19,722 nucleotides of DNA from an uncultured Asticcacaulis sp. (GTDB lineage Bacteria; Pseudomonadota; Alphaproteobacteria; Caulobacterales; Caulobacteraceae). This document shows, in pieces, positions 1 through 7,398 of this stretch. The position numbers and the translations under genes were made by a program. The number at the start of each line of letters is the position of its first letter. Positions within the stretch are counted from its first letter, which is position 1. The notes under the pieces are model-generated. The model worked only from the letters and a program-made list of their open reading frames with translations, did not search any database and was not told the origin of the DNA. Location: the NCBI GenBank assembly GCA_946480525.1, contig CAMLLA010000022.1, forward strand, positions 1-19,722. Reading direction: 5' to 3'.

Positions 1-9
1 AGTGCCCCG

Positions 10-36
10 GCCGGCTTGCTCATGGAGCAAACCGGC
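10..36 (-). other. Hairpin downstream of the TonB-dependent receptor
   Basis: Arms GCCGG-c-TTGCTC and GAGCAA-a-CCGGC enclose a 3-nt loop. In a minus-strand transcript the single c/a mismatch becomes a U-G pair, giving an uninterrupted 12-bp stem. It lies about 75 nt past the receptor stop codon. No T-run follows, so it may be a 3'-end stabiliser or a Rho-type 3' structure rather than an intrinsic terminator. The outer pairing GTGCC (2-6) with GGCAC (34-38) is an alternative fold. Confidence 0.4.
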
Positions 37-66
37 ACGGATCATCCCCACACCCTCTATTCTGTC

Positions 67-109
67 ACGATATTTAGCCAAAAACCGCTACACACTTTTG
101 GCATACCGC
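67..109 (-). repeat. Family 1 intergenic palindrome, copy 1
   Basis: On the minus strand the element reads GCGGTAT, GCCAAAA, a GTG..GCGG core, TTTTGGC, a 3-nt bulge (TAA), then ATATCGT. The inner 7-bp stem is perfect and the outer stem pairs with two G-U wobbles. It begins 2 nt beyond the receptor stop codon. Its core closely resembles copy 4 at 9916-9979 (GCCAAAAGTGT.. and ..TAAATATCG). This core belongs to a palindrome type that is common between genes in alphaproteobacteria. Confidence 0.6.
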
Positions 110-111
110 TC

Positions 112-2772
112 TTAGAACTGTGTCGACAGGCTGAACGAAACGCTCTGGCCCAGCTTGTAGTTGTTGATCGTCACGTGGCCGTTACGATCCTGATACTCGT
201 TATAGTCGGTGTCGAGCAGGTTACGCACTTCAAGACCGAAGGTCAGCTCACGGCCAAGCGCCGTCAGACCCTTGCGGTAAGTGAAGTCGAGCAGGGTGCC
301 CGGCTCCTGGACATAGTCAGGATAGCCCGGCTTGCCGCGCGCCGAGGTGCGTTCCGACACGTAGGTCAGGAGCAGGGTCGCCTGCGACTTGGCTTCAGCA
401 TCGTTCCAGCCAAATTGCAAGTTGGCGACATGCTCTGACTGGCCTTGCAGGCGGCTGCCGTCAAGAATGTAGTTCTTGGCCGGCGTCGGCGTGCCCTGGT
501 TGGCTGTTGTGTAGACGACATCGCTGTCTTCAACCTGCACTTCTGAGGTCGTGTAGGTGTAGTTTGCGGCCAGCAGCCAGCGCTTGGAAGCGAACCAGGC
601 GCCTTCGATCGGGCTGTCGAACTGGCCCTTATAGTCGAACTCGAGACCGGCCAGAACGGCCTTTGGCGCGTTCAGGTAGGTTTGCTGGCCTTCGCCCGAC
701 CCCGTGTCCAGGATGACGGCTTCGACCGGGTTCTTCAGTTCCTTCGAGAAGGCGCCAATCGTGAAATATTCACCGGCGTCGTAGTACCACTCCCAGCGCG
801 CATCCAGGTTGGTGATTTCGGTGTCGCGCAGATAGGGGTTACCCGAGAACAGACGGTCCTGTTCCGGATCGAGATAGACCTGCGGCGCCAGTTCGCGGAA
901 CTGCGGGCGACCGATCGTCTTGGACGCACCGAAGCGGGCCTGCATGTTCTCGTAGAAATTCCAGGTCACCGTAGCGGACGGCAGGGTGTAGTCGTTCTCG
1001 ATCGGTGCAACCGCGGCAGGTACCGGATCGGCGGTGAACAGGTTGACGACCTTGATCGTCTGTTCGCCCTGTTCGAAGCGCAGGCCACCGGCCAGGCGGA
1101 CCAGCGGCACGATTTCGATATCGGCCTTGATATACCCAGCCTTGACGTCCAGCGTGCCTTCGTAGGCGGCAGCGCCTTCACCACCGGTGACTTCCGTCAG
1201 GACGAAGCGGTCCGGGCTGATGTTGAAATCCGACAGCAGGAAGTCGACGCGGGTATAGGCAGCACCGTTCGGCAGCGGGTTGGCCGGGATATAGCTGAAC
1301 TGACGCGTCTCGGACGTCCGTTCGTTATTTAGGACATCGAAACCACCGATGATCTTGCCGTCACGGCCTCCGCTCAGCTCGAATTCATAGGTCAGGCTGG
1401 CGCCGCCGCTGGTGACCGTGTCGTCCAGTTCGCTGAAATCGGTACGGTTACGAACGCGCTGGCCGTCGTGATAGTACTTGCCCTGTCCATCCTTCTCGTA
1501 GGTGATGGTCTTTTCGTAGGGTACGTCGCGCGTCGTATTGGCATAGCTGGCGCGCCAGTTGATCGCCCATTCCGGTGCGACCTTGTGATCGCCTGTCAGC
1601 TGTGTCGTGAACAGTTGACGCTCGTACCAGCCGGTCTGGTCACGGCGGCGTTCGACGCCACCGTTTGCCTGGTCGGTGCCTTCGCGAACCTGGGTCCGCT
1701 TGGTCGTGTTGCGGATATAGAGGTTGGTCCACTGCACGTCGTGATGATCCGTACGGTAGCCCAGACCAAACAGACCGTTCAGCGAGACGTTGTTTTCCGA
1801 CGTTTCGTATTTGTAATCGTCGAACACGAGCAGTTCGTCACTGGCAGCGCCGCCGACGACGGACGATTGCTGGATGCCGTTACGGACGCGCCAGCTGTTC
1901 GAGAAGTCGAGCAGGCCGATGACACCCAACTGGCCGGCGCCAACGTCGAAGCGCTTGCCGCCCACCAGGTTGAAGCTGAAGTTCGCCGGCAGCGTATCAG
2001 TTTCCTGCACCAGGTTCAGCGGCGCATTCACCAGGCTGTGGCCCATCAGCATAAGCTGGATCGGCGTGAAGTTGGCCGAGCTGATACGCTTGCCAGTCGC
2101 GAACGCGGCCTCCAGCTCATCCGGCATGTCGCGCGTGCCGTCATCGAAACCGAGGATATCGGTGTCGGAACCATAATGCGTAAAACCGTGACCAAAGGTG
2201 GTCTCGGAGTTGCCGCTGACGCTGGTGCTGAGCGACACGAAGGGCTCTGCCGGAACGGTAATGGTGCGCAGGTCGACGACGCCGCCGCCAAACTCGCCCC
2301 AGTACTCTGCCGAGTGAGTTTTCTGGACCGAAACGCGGCTCAGGATGCTGGACGGGAAGAGGTCGAGCGGAACCACGCGTTGCAGCGGTTCCGGCGACGG
2401 CAACGGCGAGCCGTTCAAGAGGGCAGACGAGTAGCGCTCGCCCAGGCCACGGACATAGACGAAGCGGCCTTCGACCAGGCTGAGGCCTGTGACGCGCGTC
2501 AAAGCCAGGGCGGCGCTGTCGTCGCCAGTGCGCTTCAGGTCTTCACTGGTCAGGATGGCCGTGACTTCGGCCGTCCGGCGCATGGTGTTCGGGACGTTAC
2601 GGCCGCGGACGATGACATCGCCCTGCTGCGCCTGGTTAGCCGCAGCTTCAGGCGGAGCGGCGCTGGTCGTGGCTTCGGTGGACGGCGCGGCATCCTGCGC
2701 AAAAGCGGCAGGTGCAATCAGCGCAGTCGTCGCCAGCAGCAACGCGCCGAAAGACTTGGATTGGATTTTCAT
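112..2772 (-). CDS. TonB-dependent outer-membrane receptor
   Basis: The 886-residue protein is an outer-membrane beta-barrel importer that is energised by TonB-ExbB-ExbD. Residues 1-25 form a Sec signal peptide ending AAFA before QDAAP. Residues of about 50-170 are the plug domain, with VYVRGLGERYSSALLNG, the PLDLFPSSILSRVSVQKT stretch and EFGGGVVDLRT. The remainder is barrel, ending in the aromatic residue F (LSTQF), as outer-membrane proteins do. No N-terminal STN signalling domain is seen, so cell-surface signalling through an anti-sigma factor is unlikely. The ATG start has GAGG 8 nt upstream. It lies 116 nt downstream of the lipoprotein gene on the same strand and is probably co-transcribed with it, through a terminator-like hairpin. 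The substrate cannot be read from sequence. Its position after the pst operon suggests, but does not prove, phosphate-related uptake. Confidence 0.93.
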   Translation of the reverse strand: MKIQSKSFGALLLATTALIAPAAFAQDAAPSTEATTSAAPPEAAANQAQQGDVIVRGRNVPNTMRRTAEVTAILTSEDLKRTGDDSAALALTRVTGLSLVEGRFVYVRGLGERYSSALLNGSPLPSPEPLQRVVPLDLFPSSILSRVSVQKTHSAEYWGEFGGGVVDLRTITVPAEPFVSLSTSVSGNSETTFGHGFTHYGSDTDILGFDDGTRDMPDELEAAFATGKRISSANFTPIQLMLMGHSLVNAPLNLVQETDTLPANFSFNLVGGKRFDVGAGQLGVIGLLDFSNSWRVRNGIQQSSVVGGAASDELLVFDDYKYETSENNVSLNGLFGLGYRTDHHDVQWTNLYIRNTTKRTQVREGTDQANGGVERRRDQTGWYERQLFTTQLTGDHKVAPEWAINWRASYANTTRDVPYEKTITYEKDGQGKYYHDGQRVRNRTDFSELDDTVTSGGASLTYEFELSGGRDGKIIGGFDVLNNERTSETRQFSYIPANPLPNGAAYTRVDFLLSDFNISPDRFVLTEVTGGEGAAAYEGTLDVKAGYIKADIEIVPLVRLAGGLRFEQGEQTIKVVNLFTADPVPAAVAPIENDYTLPSATVTWNFYENMQARFGASKTIGRPQFRELAPQVYLDPEQDRLFSGNPYLRDTEITNLDARWEWYYDAGEYFTIGAFSKELKNPVEAVILDTGSGEGQQTYLNAPKAVLAGLEFDYKGQFDSPIEGAWFASKRWLLAANYTYTTSEVQVEDSDVVYTTANQGTPTPAKNYILDGSRLQGQSEHVANLQFGWNDAEAKSQATLLLTYVSERTSARGKPGYPDYVQEPGTLLDFTYRKGLTALGRELTFGLEVRNLLDTDYNEYQDRNGHVTINNYKLGQSVSFSLSTQF

Positions 2773-2797
2773 GGTTCAGACCTCGGCAAAAGGGAAA

Positions 2798-2824
2798 ACG
2801 GGCACCGGTCGTTCCGGCGCCCGT
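2798..2824 (-). terminator. Terminator-like hairpin between lipoprotein and receptor genes
   Basis: Arms ACGGGC-a-CCGG and CCGG-c-GCCCGT surround a 5-nt loop. In the minus-strand RNA the mismatch becomes a G-U pair, giving an 11-bp stem. It is followed by TTTCCCTTTTG, which is T-rich but interrupted. It sits 26 nt before the receptor start codon, so it probably works as a partial terminator that lowers receptor expression relative to the lipoprotein. Confidence 0.5.
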
Positions 2825-2833
2825 GTTGGCCAT

Positions 2834-2878
2834 CGCGCAATCCAAAAAGTGGGAGCCGGTTTTTGGACTAATTGCGCG
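2834..2878 (+). repeat. Family 1 intergenic palindrome, copy 2
   Basis: The element reads CGCGCAAT, CCAAAAA, core GTGGGAGCCGG, TTTTTGG, a 4-nt bulge ACTA, then ATTGCGCG. Outer 8-bp and inner 7-bp stems are both perfect. It fills the gap just past the lipoprotein stop codon. Confidence 0.7.
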
Positions 2879-2888
2879 TCAGAAAGAC

Positions 2889-4349
2889 CTATCGGCAGGA
2901 GACGCCGTTGAGGCTGCACGACCAGCCCGACCACCAGGTGTCAGCCGAGTCACGGACCGCGCCGATGTAGGAGACGTTGGTGAAGTTGGCGTTGATCGTC
3001 GTCGCATTGGTGACCGCAACACCGGCTTCGTTGGTGCCGTTGACGAAGTCAGCAAGCGTCGAGGTGCCGGCCGAGTTGTTGCCGGCCGAAGGCGCCGTGG
3101 TGAACAGCGTCGTCGTGTTGGCGTTGGCCAGTGCCGTCGTGAAGCCCGACATGAAGACCGAGTTGAACTGCGGAGCGGCGGTGTTCGTAGCGGCGTCAGT
3201 GACGCGGATGCCCGAGGTCGTCGTCGCACCGGTGTTATGGATGACCGAGTTGATCAGGGTCAGGTCGGTGCCGGTGTTCAGTTCAAGGCCATTGGAGGCC
3301 GTGCTCGAACGGCGGATCAGGGTCGCGTTCGAGATCACCGGATGCGAGCAGTAGGCCGCGTTGCCGGCGCAGGACATTTCGAACAGACGGTCGCCACCAT
3401 TGTCGCGTTGCTTGACGATCAGGAACTGGACGGTGCCGCGGAAGCCGTTGTCAGTATCCAGGCTGTCGTCGTCGTTGCCGGTCAGGATAATGTGCTTCAG
3501 GTTGACGGTGCCGCCGAACATTTCCATGCCGTCGTCCGACGAGTTGTGGACCTGGACGAACTCGACTGTGGTGCCCGAACCGACGCCGGCGAAGGTGATG
3601 CCGTTCAGTTCCTTGGCCGGCAGGACTTCAAAGCCCGAGTGCTGGATGCGGACATACTTCAGGATGCCCGAATTGTCGTTGGCCGTGTTGCCGCCGTAGA
3701 AGGCGTTGGTGCCTTCGACCTGGCCTTCCGAGCAGGCCGCGTTCGGCGGCGTGGCGCCAGCCGGGCAGACGTTCGTCGGCGCACGGCCGGCGATGACCAG
3801 GCCGCCCCATTGACCGATCGAGTTGTCGTTGGTCGTCCCTTCGATGTCCGCCTTCGAGGTGAAGATGATCGGGTCGGTGGCGCTGCCGGTGGCGAAGATC
3901 TGCGAGCCGCGGCTAACGATCAGGTAGTCGAGGCCGGCCGAGCCGAACAGCTTGACGCCCGGGGCGATGTTCAGGACACCCTTGGCGCCGGCCAGCGGTG
4001 CCGACGGGTTGGCGCCGAGATCGTCGCCAACCTGGACGCGGCCGTTGATCGAGTAGACGACGCCCGTGATCTTGTCGAGCGAGAGGGTGCCGGTGATCAG
4101 GTTCGGCAGCTGGCAGTTACGCAGGCCGGCAACCAGGCCGCCATTCAGCGTGCCCGCCGGGCAGGAGGCCGGTGCGCCGGAGGACGATGACGAAGAAGAC
4201 GACGAAGAGCCGCCCGGACCGCCAATGATGACGCCTTCGCCCGGCGAAGCGACATTGTCTGCGCCCCCGCACGAGGCAAGAACGGCAGCCATGGCGGTCA
4301 CAGCGCCGACACCCATCAGGGCAATGCGCAGTTTCTTCGATTTGATCAT
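2889..4349 (-). CDS. Poly-serine beta-helix-like lipoprotein
   Basis: The protein has 486 residues. The N-terminus MIKSKKLR.. has a hydrophobic stretch ending in a lipobox (LASC, Cys27), so it should be lipidated by signal peptidase II. A linker follows with ten consecutive serines (about residues 48-57). The rest is Gly/Asn/Thr/Val-rich with repeating short strands such as GVLNIAPGVKLFG, IIFTSKADIEG, WGGLVIAG, VEFVQVHNSSDDG and DLTLINSVIHN. This suggests a right-handed parallel beta-helix. An acidic GNDDDSLDTDNG stretch could bind calcium. The second ATG (4349) is chosen because GGAG lies 8 nt upstream of it; the first ATG (4355) is only 2 nt from that GGAG. C. crescentus has a phosphate-starvation extracellular lipoprotein, ElpS, encoded near a TonB-dependent receptor gene. 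Relatedness to ElpS is suggested by context and from memory only. The function is unknown. Confidence 0.82.
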   Translation of the reverse strand: MIKSKKLRIALMGVGAVTAMAAVLASCGGADNVASPGEGVIIGGPGGSSSSSSSSSSGAPASCPAGTLNGGLVAGLRNCQLPNLITGTLSLDKITGVVYSINGRVQVGDDLGANPSAPLAGAKGVLNIAPGVKLFGSAGLDYLIVSRGSQIFATGSATDPIIFTSKADIEGTTNDNSIGQWGGLVIAGRAPTNVCPAGATPPNAACSEGQVEGTNAFYGGNTANDNSGILKYVRIQHSGFEVLPAKELNGITFAGVGSGTTVEFVQVHNSSDDGMEMFGGTVNLKHIILTGNDDDSLDTDNGFRGTVQFLIVKQRDNGGDRLFEMSCAGNAAYCSHPVISNATLIRRSSTASNGLELNTGTDLTLINSVIHNTGATTTSGIRVTDAATNTAAPQFNSVFMSGFTTALANANTTTLFTTAPSAGNNSAGTSTLADFVNGTNEAGVAVTNATTINANFTNVSYIGAVRDSADTWWSGWSCSLNGVSCR

Positions 4350-4434
4350 GTCCATATCTCCAACAATTTCGGAACAGGCACGTCGAAGAACGAATGATCG
4401 CCCCCTCTCTCACGGCCTGACACTGTTGAAGTGC

Positions 4435-4479
4435 CTATTAGGGACGGCGTGTGACAAAACGGCCAAGTTTGTGTGACGG
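4435..4479 (-). promoter_or_regulatory. Candidate Pho-type promoter of the lipoprotein gene
   Basis: On the minus strand CCGTCAC (4479-4473) is followed 22 bp later by TTGTCAC (4457-4451). Ten bp after that comes TAATAG (4440-4435), a possible -10 hexamer. The 22-bp phase equals two 11-bp Pho-box periods, but the half-site expected between them is poor. A third match, CCGTCAA, lies further upstream at 4496-4490, off phase. This is much weaker than the pst Pho boxes. Confidence 0.3.
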
Positions 4480-4543
4480 TTTTGTGTATTTGACGGCTGC
4501 GCACCCGTCGTGTGTCAATTCAGCCACGCAGAACACGGGCCAA

Positions 4544-4577
4544 TAAAAAACACTCGCCTCTCGGGAGAGGCGAGTGT
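4544..4577 (-). terminator. Intrinsic terminator of the pst operon
   Basis: The perfect stem ACACTCGCCTC / GAGGCGAGTGT (4550-4560 with 4567-4577) closes a 6-nt loop. On the minus strand it is followed immediately by TTTTTT (4550-4545). It lies 36 nt past the pstB stop codon and separates pst from the lipoprotein gene. Confidence 0.92.
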
Positions 4578-4613
4578 GAAGTATAATTGAAATTATGCGT
4601 ATAAAGCAAAAGA

Positions 4614-5435
4614 CTAACCGAAGCGGCCACCAATATATTCGCCCGTCTTGTCGACTTTCGGCTTAACGAAGACTTCTTCGGTCGGGCCGAATTCGACCAT
4701 CTTGCCCAGGAACATGAAGCCCGTATAGTCGGACAGGCGTGCGGCCTGCTGGAGGTTGTGCGTAACAATGACGATCGTATAGTCACGCTTGAGCTCTTCC
4801 AGCGTATCTTCAAGCTTGGCCGTCGAAACCGGATCGAGCGCAGAGGCCGGCTCATCGAGCAGCAGGACCTCTGGATTGACGGCGATCCCGCGCGCCACGC
4901 ACAGACGCTGCTGCTGGCCGCCCGACAGGCCTAGGCCGGACTTGGTAAGCTTGTCCTTGACTTCGTCCCACAGGGCGGCGCGACGCAGCGAGGTCTCGAC
5001 CAGTTCGTCCATCTCGGCCTTGGACTTCGATTGATGCAGGCGAACGCCATAGGCGACATTGTCGTAGATCGACATGGGGAACGGTGTCGGCTTCTGGAAC
5101 ACCATGCCGACGCGGGCGCGCAAGGAGGTCACATCGATCTTGGGGCCAAGGACATTTTCACCGTCGAGCAGAATTTCACCCTCGGCGCGCTGGCCGGGAT
5201 AAAGGTCGTAGATGCGATTGATGGTGCGCAGCAGGGTCGACTTGCCGCAGCCCGACGGACCGATCAGCGCGGTGATGGCATTGCGCTTGACCGGCAGGTC
5301 GACGCCGAACAGCGCCTGGTGCGTGCCGTAAAAGAAGTCGAGCTTCCTGACCTCCAGCACCAGACTGTCGGCGGGTGGCGGCACAATGACGCTCTTGAAG
5401 TCGGCGGAGGTGGTGTCGGTGCTCATGACGGGCAT
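4614..5435 (-). CDS. pstB: Phosphate ABC transporter ATP-binding protein PstB
   Basis: This is the cytoplasmic ATPase of the high-affinity phosphate importer PstSCAB. The 273-residue form has Walker [10 protein letters not shown] (about 59-67), a Q-loop ([10 protein letters not shown]114), signature LSGGQQQRL (about 170), Walker [13 protein letters not shown] (about 191) and the H-loop VTHN (H226). [20 protein letters not shown] is typical of PstB. The open frame runs upstream to 5531 into pstA, but the family starts near here. ATG 5435 (MPVMSTD) and ATG 5426 (MSTD) are both possible and neither has a strong Shine-Dalgarno. The 5435 start leaves 31 nt after pstA. The gene is last in the operon and is followed by a terminator; phoU does not follow. 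Confidence 0.96.
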   Translation of the reverse strand: MPVMSTDTTSADFKSVIVPPPADSLVLEVRKLDFFYGTHQALFGVDLPVKRNAITALIGPSGCGKSTLLRTINRIYDLYPGQRAEGEILLDGENVLGPKIDVTSLRARVGMVFQKPTPFPMSIYDNVAYGVRLHQSKSKAEMDELVETSLRRAALWDEVKDKLTKSGLGLSGGQQQRLCVARGIAVNPEVLLLDEPASALDPVSTAKLEDTLEELKRDYTIVIVTHNLQQAARLSDYTGFMFLGKMVEFGPTEEVFVKPKVDKTGEYIGGRFG

Positions 5436-5466
5436 TTTGTCCGAAAAAGGGGGCAGAGATAAAGGC

Positions 5467-6318
5467 TTACTTGGTTTGTTCGCGCGCCATCCAGCGCCCG
5501 ATGACATTGACGGCCAGAACCGCGGCGGCAATCAGAAGCGCGCCGGCCCAGGCCAGTTTGTTCCAGCTTTCGTACGGGCTTAGCCCGAAGTTGTACATGA
5601 CCACAGGCACACTGCCCATGAAGTGGCCCATGTTGAAGTCGAGATAATTGTTGTTCAGCGAAGTGAACAGCAGCGGCGCGGTCTCGCCCGAGATGCGCGA
5701 GAAGCCAAGCAGACCACCGGTCAGCAAGCCAGCGCCGGCCGCCTTCCAGATAATGCGGCGGATGGTAATGAACTGCGACCCACCCAGCGCCATACCGGCT
5801 TCGCGCAGGGCGTTTGGCTGGAGGTTGAGGATGTCCTCGGTCGTACGGACAACGATCGGAGTCGCCAGCACGGCCAGCGCGACGGCGCCTGCCCAGCCGG
5901 AATAGGTGCCTAGCGACAGCGGGCCGGGATAGACCAGGATCTGGTAGATGAACAGACCCACCAGAATGGAGGGTGAGGATAGCAGAACATCGTTGAGAAA
6001 GCGCACGGCGTGGCCATAAGGCGTGTCGCCGCCGATTTCCGCCAGCCATGTCCCGGCCAGGATTCCGACCCCGAGGGCAATCAGCATGCCGACACCGCAC
6101 ATCATGATGGAACCGACAATGGCGTTGCGTAGGCCCCCGGCGGAATCAGGCCCGGGCGTATCCTGGGTAAAGACGGCCAGGTTCAGGCCGCCGATGCCTT
6201 GTTTAAGCAGCGAATAGAGGATCAGCCCCAGGGCGAACAGGGCGATCAGGGTGGCGATGCCACAGACGACAACAAAGACTTGAGAGGCGATCTGGCGGCG
6301 GAGGGCGCGTGGGGACAT
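5467..6318 (-). CDS. pstA: Phosphate ABC transporter permease PstA
   Basis: The 283-residue inner-membrane permease pairs with PstC to form the phosphate channel. Hydrophobic segments include [21 protein letters not shown] near residues 13-33, [20 protein letters not shown] and [12 protein letters not shown]. The PstA-type cytoplasmic coupling loop is visible as [24 protein letters not shown], followed by the [11 protein letters not shown] motif characteristic of phosphate permeases. The ATG start is preceded by GAGGAG, which overlaps the pstC stop codon (TGAGGAG) 10 nt upstream. This implies translational coupling within the operon. Confidence 0.96.
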   Translation of the reverse strand: MSPRALRRQIASQVFVVVCGIATLIALFALGLILYSLLKQGIGGLNLAVFTQDTPGPDSAGGLRNAIVGSIMMCGVGMLIALGVGILAGTWLAEIGGDTPYGHAVRFLNDVLLSSPSILVGLFIYQILVYPGPLSLGTYSGWAGAVALAVLATPIVVRTTEDILNLQPNALREAGMALGGSQFITIRRIIWKAAGAGLLTGGLLGFSRISGETAPLLFTSLNNNYLDFNMGHFMGSVPVVMYNFGLSPYESWNKLAWAGALLIAAAVLAVNVIGRWMAREQTK

Positions 6319-6328
6319 GATTGGCTCC

Positions 6329-7264
6329 TCAGTAACGCTGCGACGACAGGAGCCAGCGCGCGATCGCCAGCACCGAAAAGGTGATCACGAACAGAACCAG
6401 GCCCAAAGCCAGCAGCGCCGAAATATGCATGCCCTGCGCTTCGTTGAATTCGTTGGCGATGGTCGAGGCCAGGGTCGAAGACGAATCTAACAGCGACTTG
6501 GGGAAATTATGCGAGTTGCCGATCATGAAGGTCACGGCCATGGTTTCGCCCAGTGCGCGACCGAGACCCAGCATGATCACGCCGACCATGCCTTTTTGCA
6601 CATACGGGATGATGACCGAGGTGACGACTTCGAACGGCGTGGCGCCGACACCGAACGCGGCTTCGCGCACCTGTGGCGGGATGGAGCGAAAGAGTTCCCG
6701 GAACACCGCAGCCATATAGGGCAGGATCATAATGGCCAGAATGATCGAGGCGGTGAACAGGTTTGCCCCGTTCGGAATGCCATAGAACATCTTGGCCCAG
6801 AAGCCTTCGGGATTGTCGGCGAAGGCGAGCATCAAGGGTGTCTGGATGGTCTTGGCAAACCACGGCGCGAAAACGAACAGGCCCCACATGCCGTAGACGA
6901 TCGAGGGAATGCCTGCCAGGAGTTCCACCGCGATAGCGATCGGCTGGGCCAGGGCGCGCGGCGCGAACTGGGTAATAAAGACGGCAATTCCAATCGCGAC
7001 CGGTAGCGCCATGGCAAGCGCCAGCAGGGCCGTGACGATCGTACCGACGATCGGGCCCGCCGCGCCATAGACCTGCGTAACCGGGTTCCACTCGCTGGAT
7101 ATAAAGAACCCCAGGCCAAACTTCGACAGAGCCGGCCAACCGCCTATGATCAGCGACATCACGAAGCCGCCCAGCGTCACCAGCAGAAGCGTTGCTGCCG
7201 AGAAGGCGACATAGCGGAAGATCGGATCGAAAGGATCGGTCTTGTGAGTCGGCGCAGGCGTCAT
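6329..7264 (-). CDS. pstC: Phosphate ABC transporter permease PstC
   Basis: The 311-residue inner-membrane permease is the partner of PstA. A hydrophobic helix at about residues 18-40 (FSAATLLLVTLGGFVMSLII) is followed by the periplasmic FFISSEWNPVTQVYGAAGPI stretch seen in PstC. The permease core follows: AVELLAGIPSIVYGMWGLF, then EAAFGVGATPFEVVTSVIIP and LGLGRALGETMAVTFMIGN. The ATG at 7264 gives a normal family length; its ribosome-binding site is weak (CGAGAT). The 134-nt gap to pstS contains a hairpin and a separate Pho box, so pstCAB can probably be transcribed apart from pstS. Confidence 0.96.
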   Translation of the reverse strand: MTPAPTHKTDPFDPIFRYVAFSAATLLLVTLGGFVMSLIIGGWPALSKFGLGFFISSEWNPVTQVYGAAGPIVGTIVTALLALAMALPVAIGIAVFITQFAPRALAQPIAIAVELLAGIPSIVYGMWGLFVFAPWFAKTIQTPLMLAFADNPEGFWAKMFYGIPNGANLFTASIILAIMILPYMAAVFRELFRSIPPQVREAAFGVGATPFEVVTSVIIPYVQKGMVGVIMLGLGRALGETMAVTFMIGNSHNFPKSLLDSSSTLASTIANEFNEAQGMHISALLALGLVLFVITFSVLAIARWLLSSQRY

Positions 7265-7322
7265 ACAGATCTCGGGCGGCTCTCAGGGTACGAAACAATG
7301 CCTCTACCATGAGGCAAGAATT

Positions 7323-7340
7323 ATGACAGGCGTTTTACAC
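7323..7340 (-). promoter_or_regulatory. Pho box upstream of pstC
   Basis: On the minus strand the site is GTGTAAA-ACGC-CTGTCAT, that is two 7-bp half-sites at the 11-bp period of PhoB sites. The second half-site matches the consensus CTGTCAT exactly. It lies 59 bp upstream of the pstC start and just downstream of the pstS 3' hairpin, so it could drive pstCAB independently. The -10 is not clear. Confidence 0.6.
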
Positions 7341-7345
7341 GATTC

Positions 7346-7367
7346 GGGCGAGGCTGACGCCCCGCCC
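7346..7367 (-). terminator. pstS-pstC intercistronic hairpin
   Basis: GGGCGAGGC (7346-7354) and GCCCCGCCC (7359-7367) flank a 4-nt loop. The one mismatch is a G-U pair in minus-strand RNA, so the stem is an uninterrupted 9 bp and very GC-rich. No T-run follows, so it is more likely a pstS 3'-end stabiliser or partial terminator than a full stop. Confidence 0.6.
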
Positions 7368-7398
7368 ATCCGTGGTATTCACATCACGCTTCGACGAC

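Noticed and set aside
51..68. Possible Pho half-site CTGTCAC downstream of the receptor
   Set aside because: Only one half-site; the position 11 bp away does not match.
1468..2871. 467-codon plus-strand open frame antisense to the TonB receptor
   Set aside because: No domain, no ribosome-binding site, mirrors the receptor codons.
2712..4190. 492-codon plus-strand open frame antisense to the lipoprotein gene
   Set aside because: Arg/Val/Gly-rich translation without recognisable motifs, fully covered by a convincing minus-strand lipoprotein.
5436..5531. Longer pstB start overlapping pstA
   Set aside because: Adds a Pro/Lys-rich leader not seen in PstB and a 65-nt overlap with pstA; starts at 5435 or 5426 fit the family.
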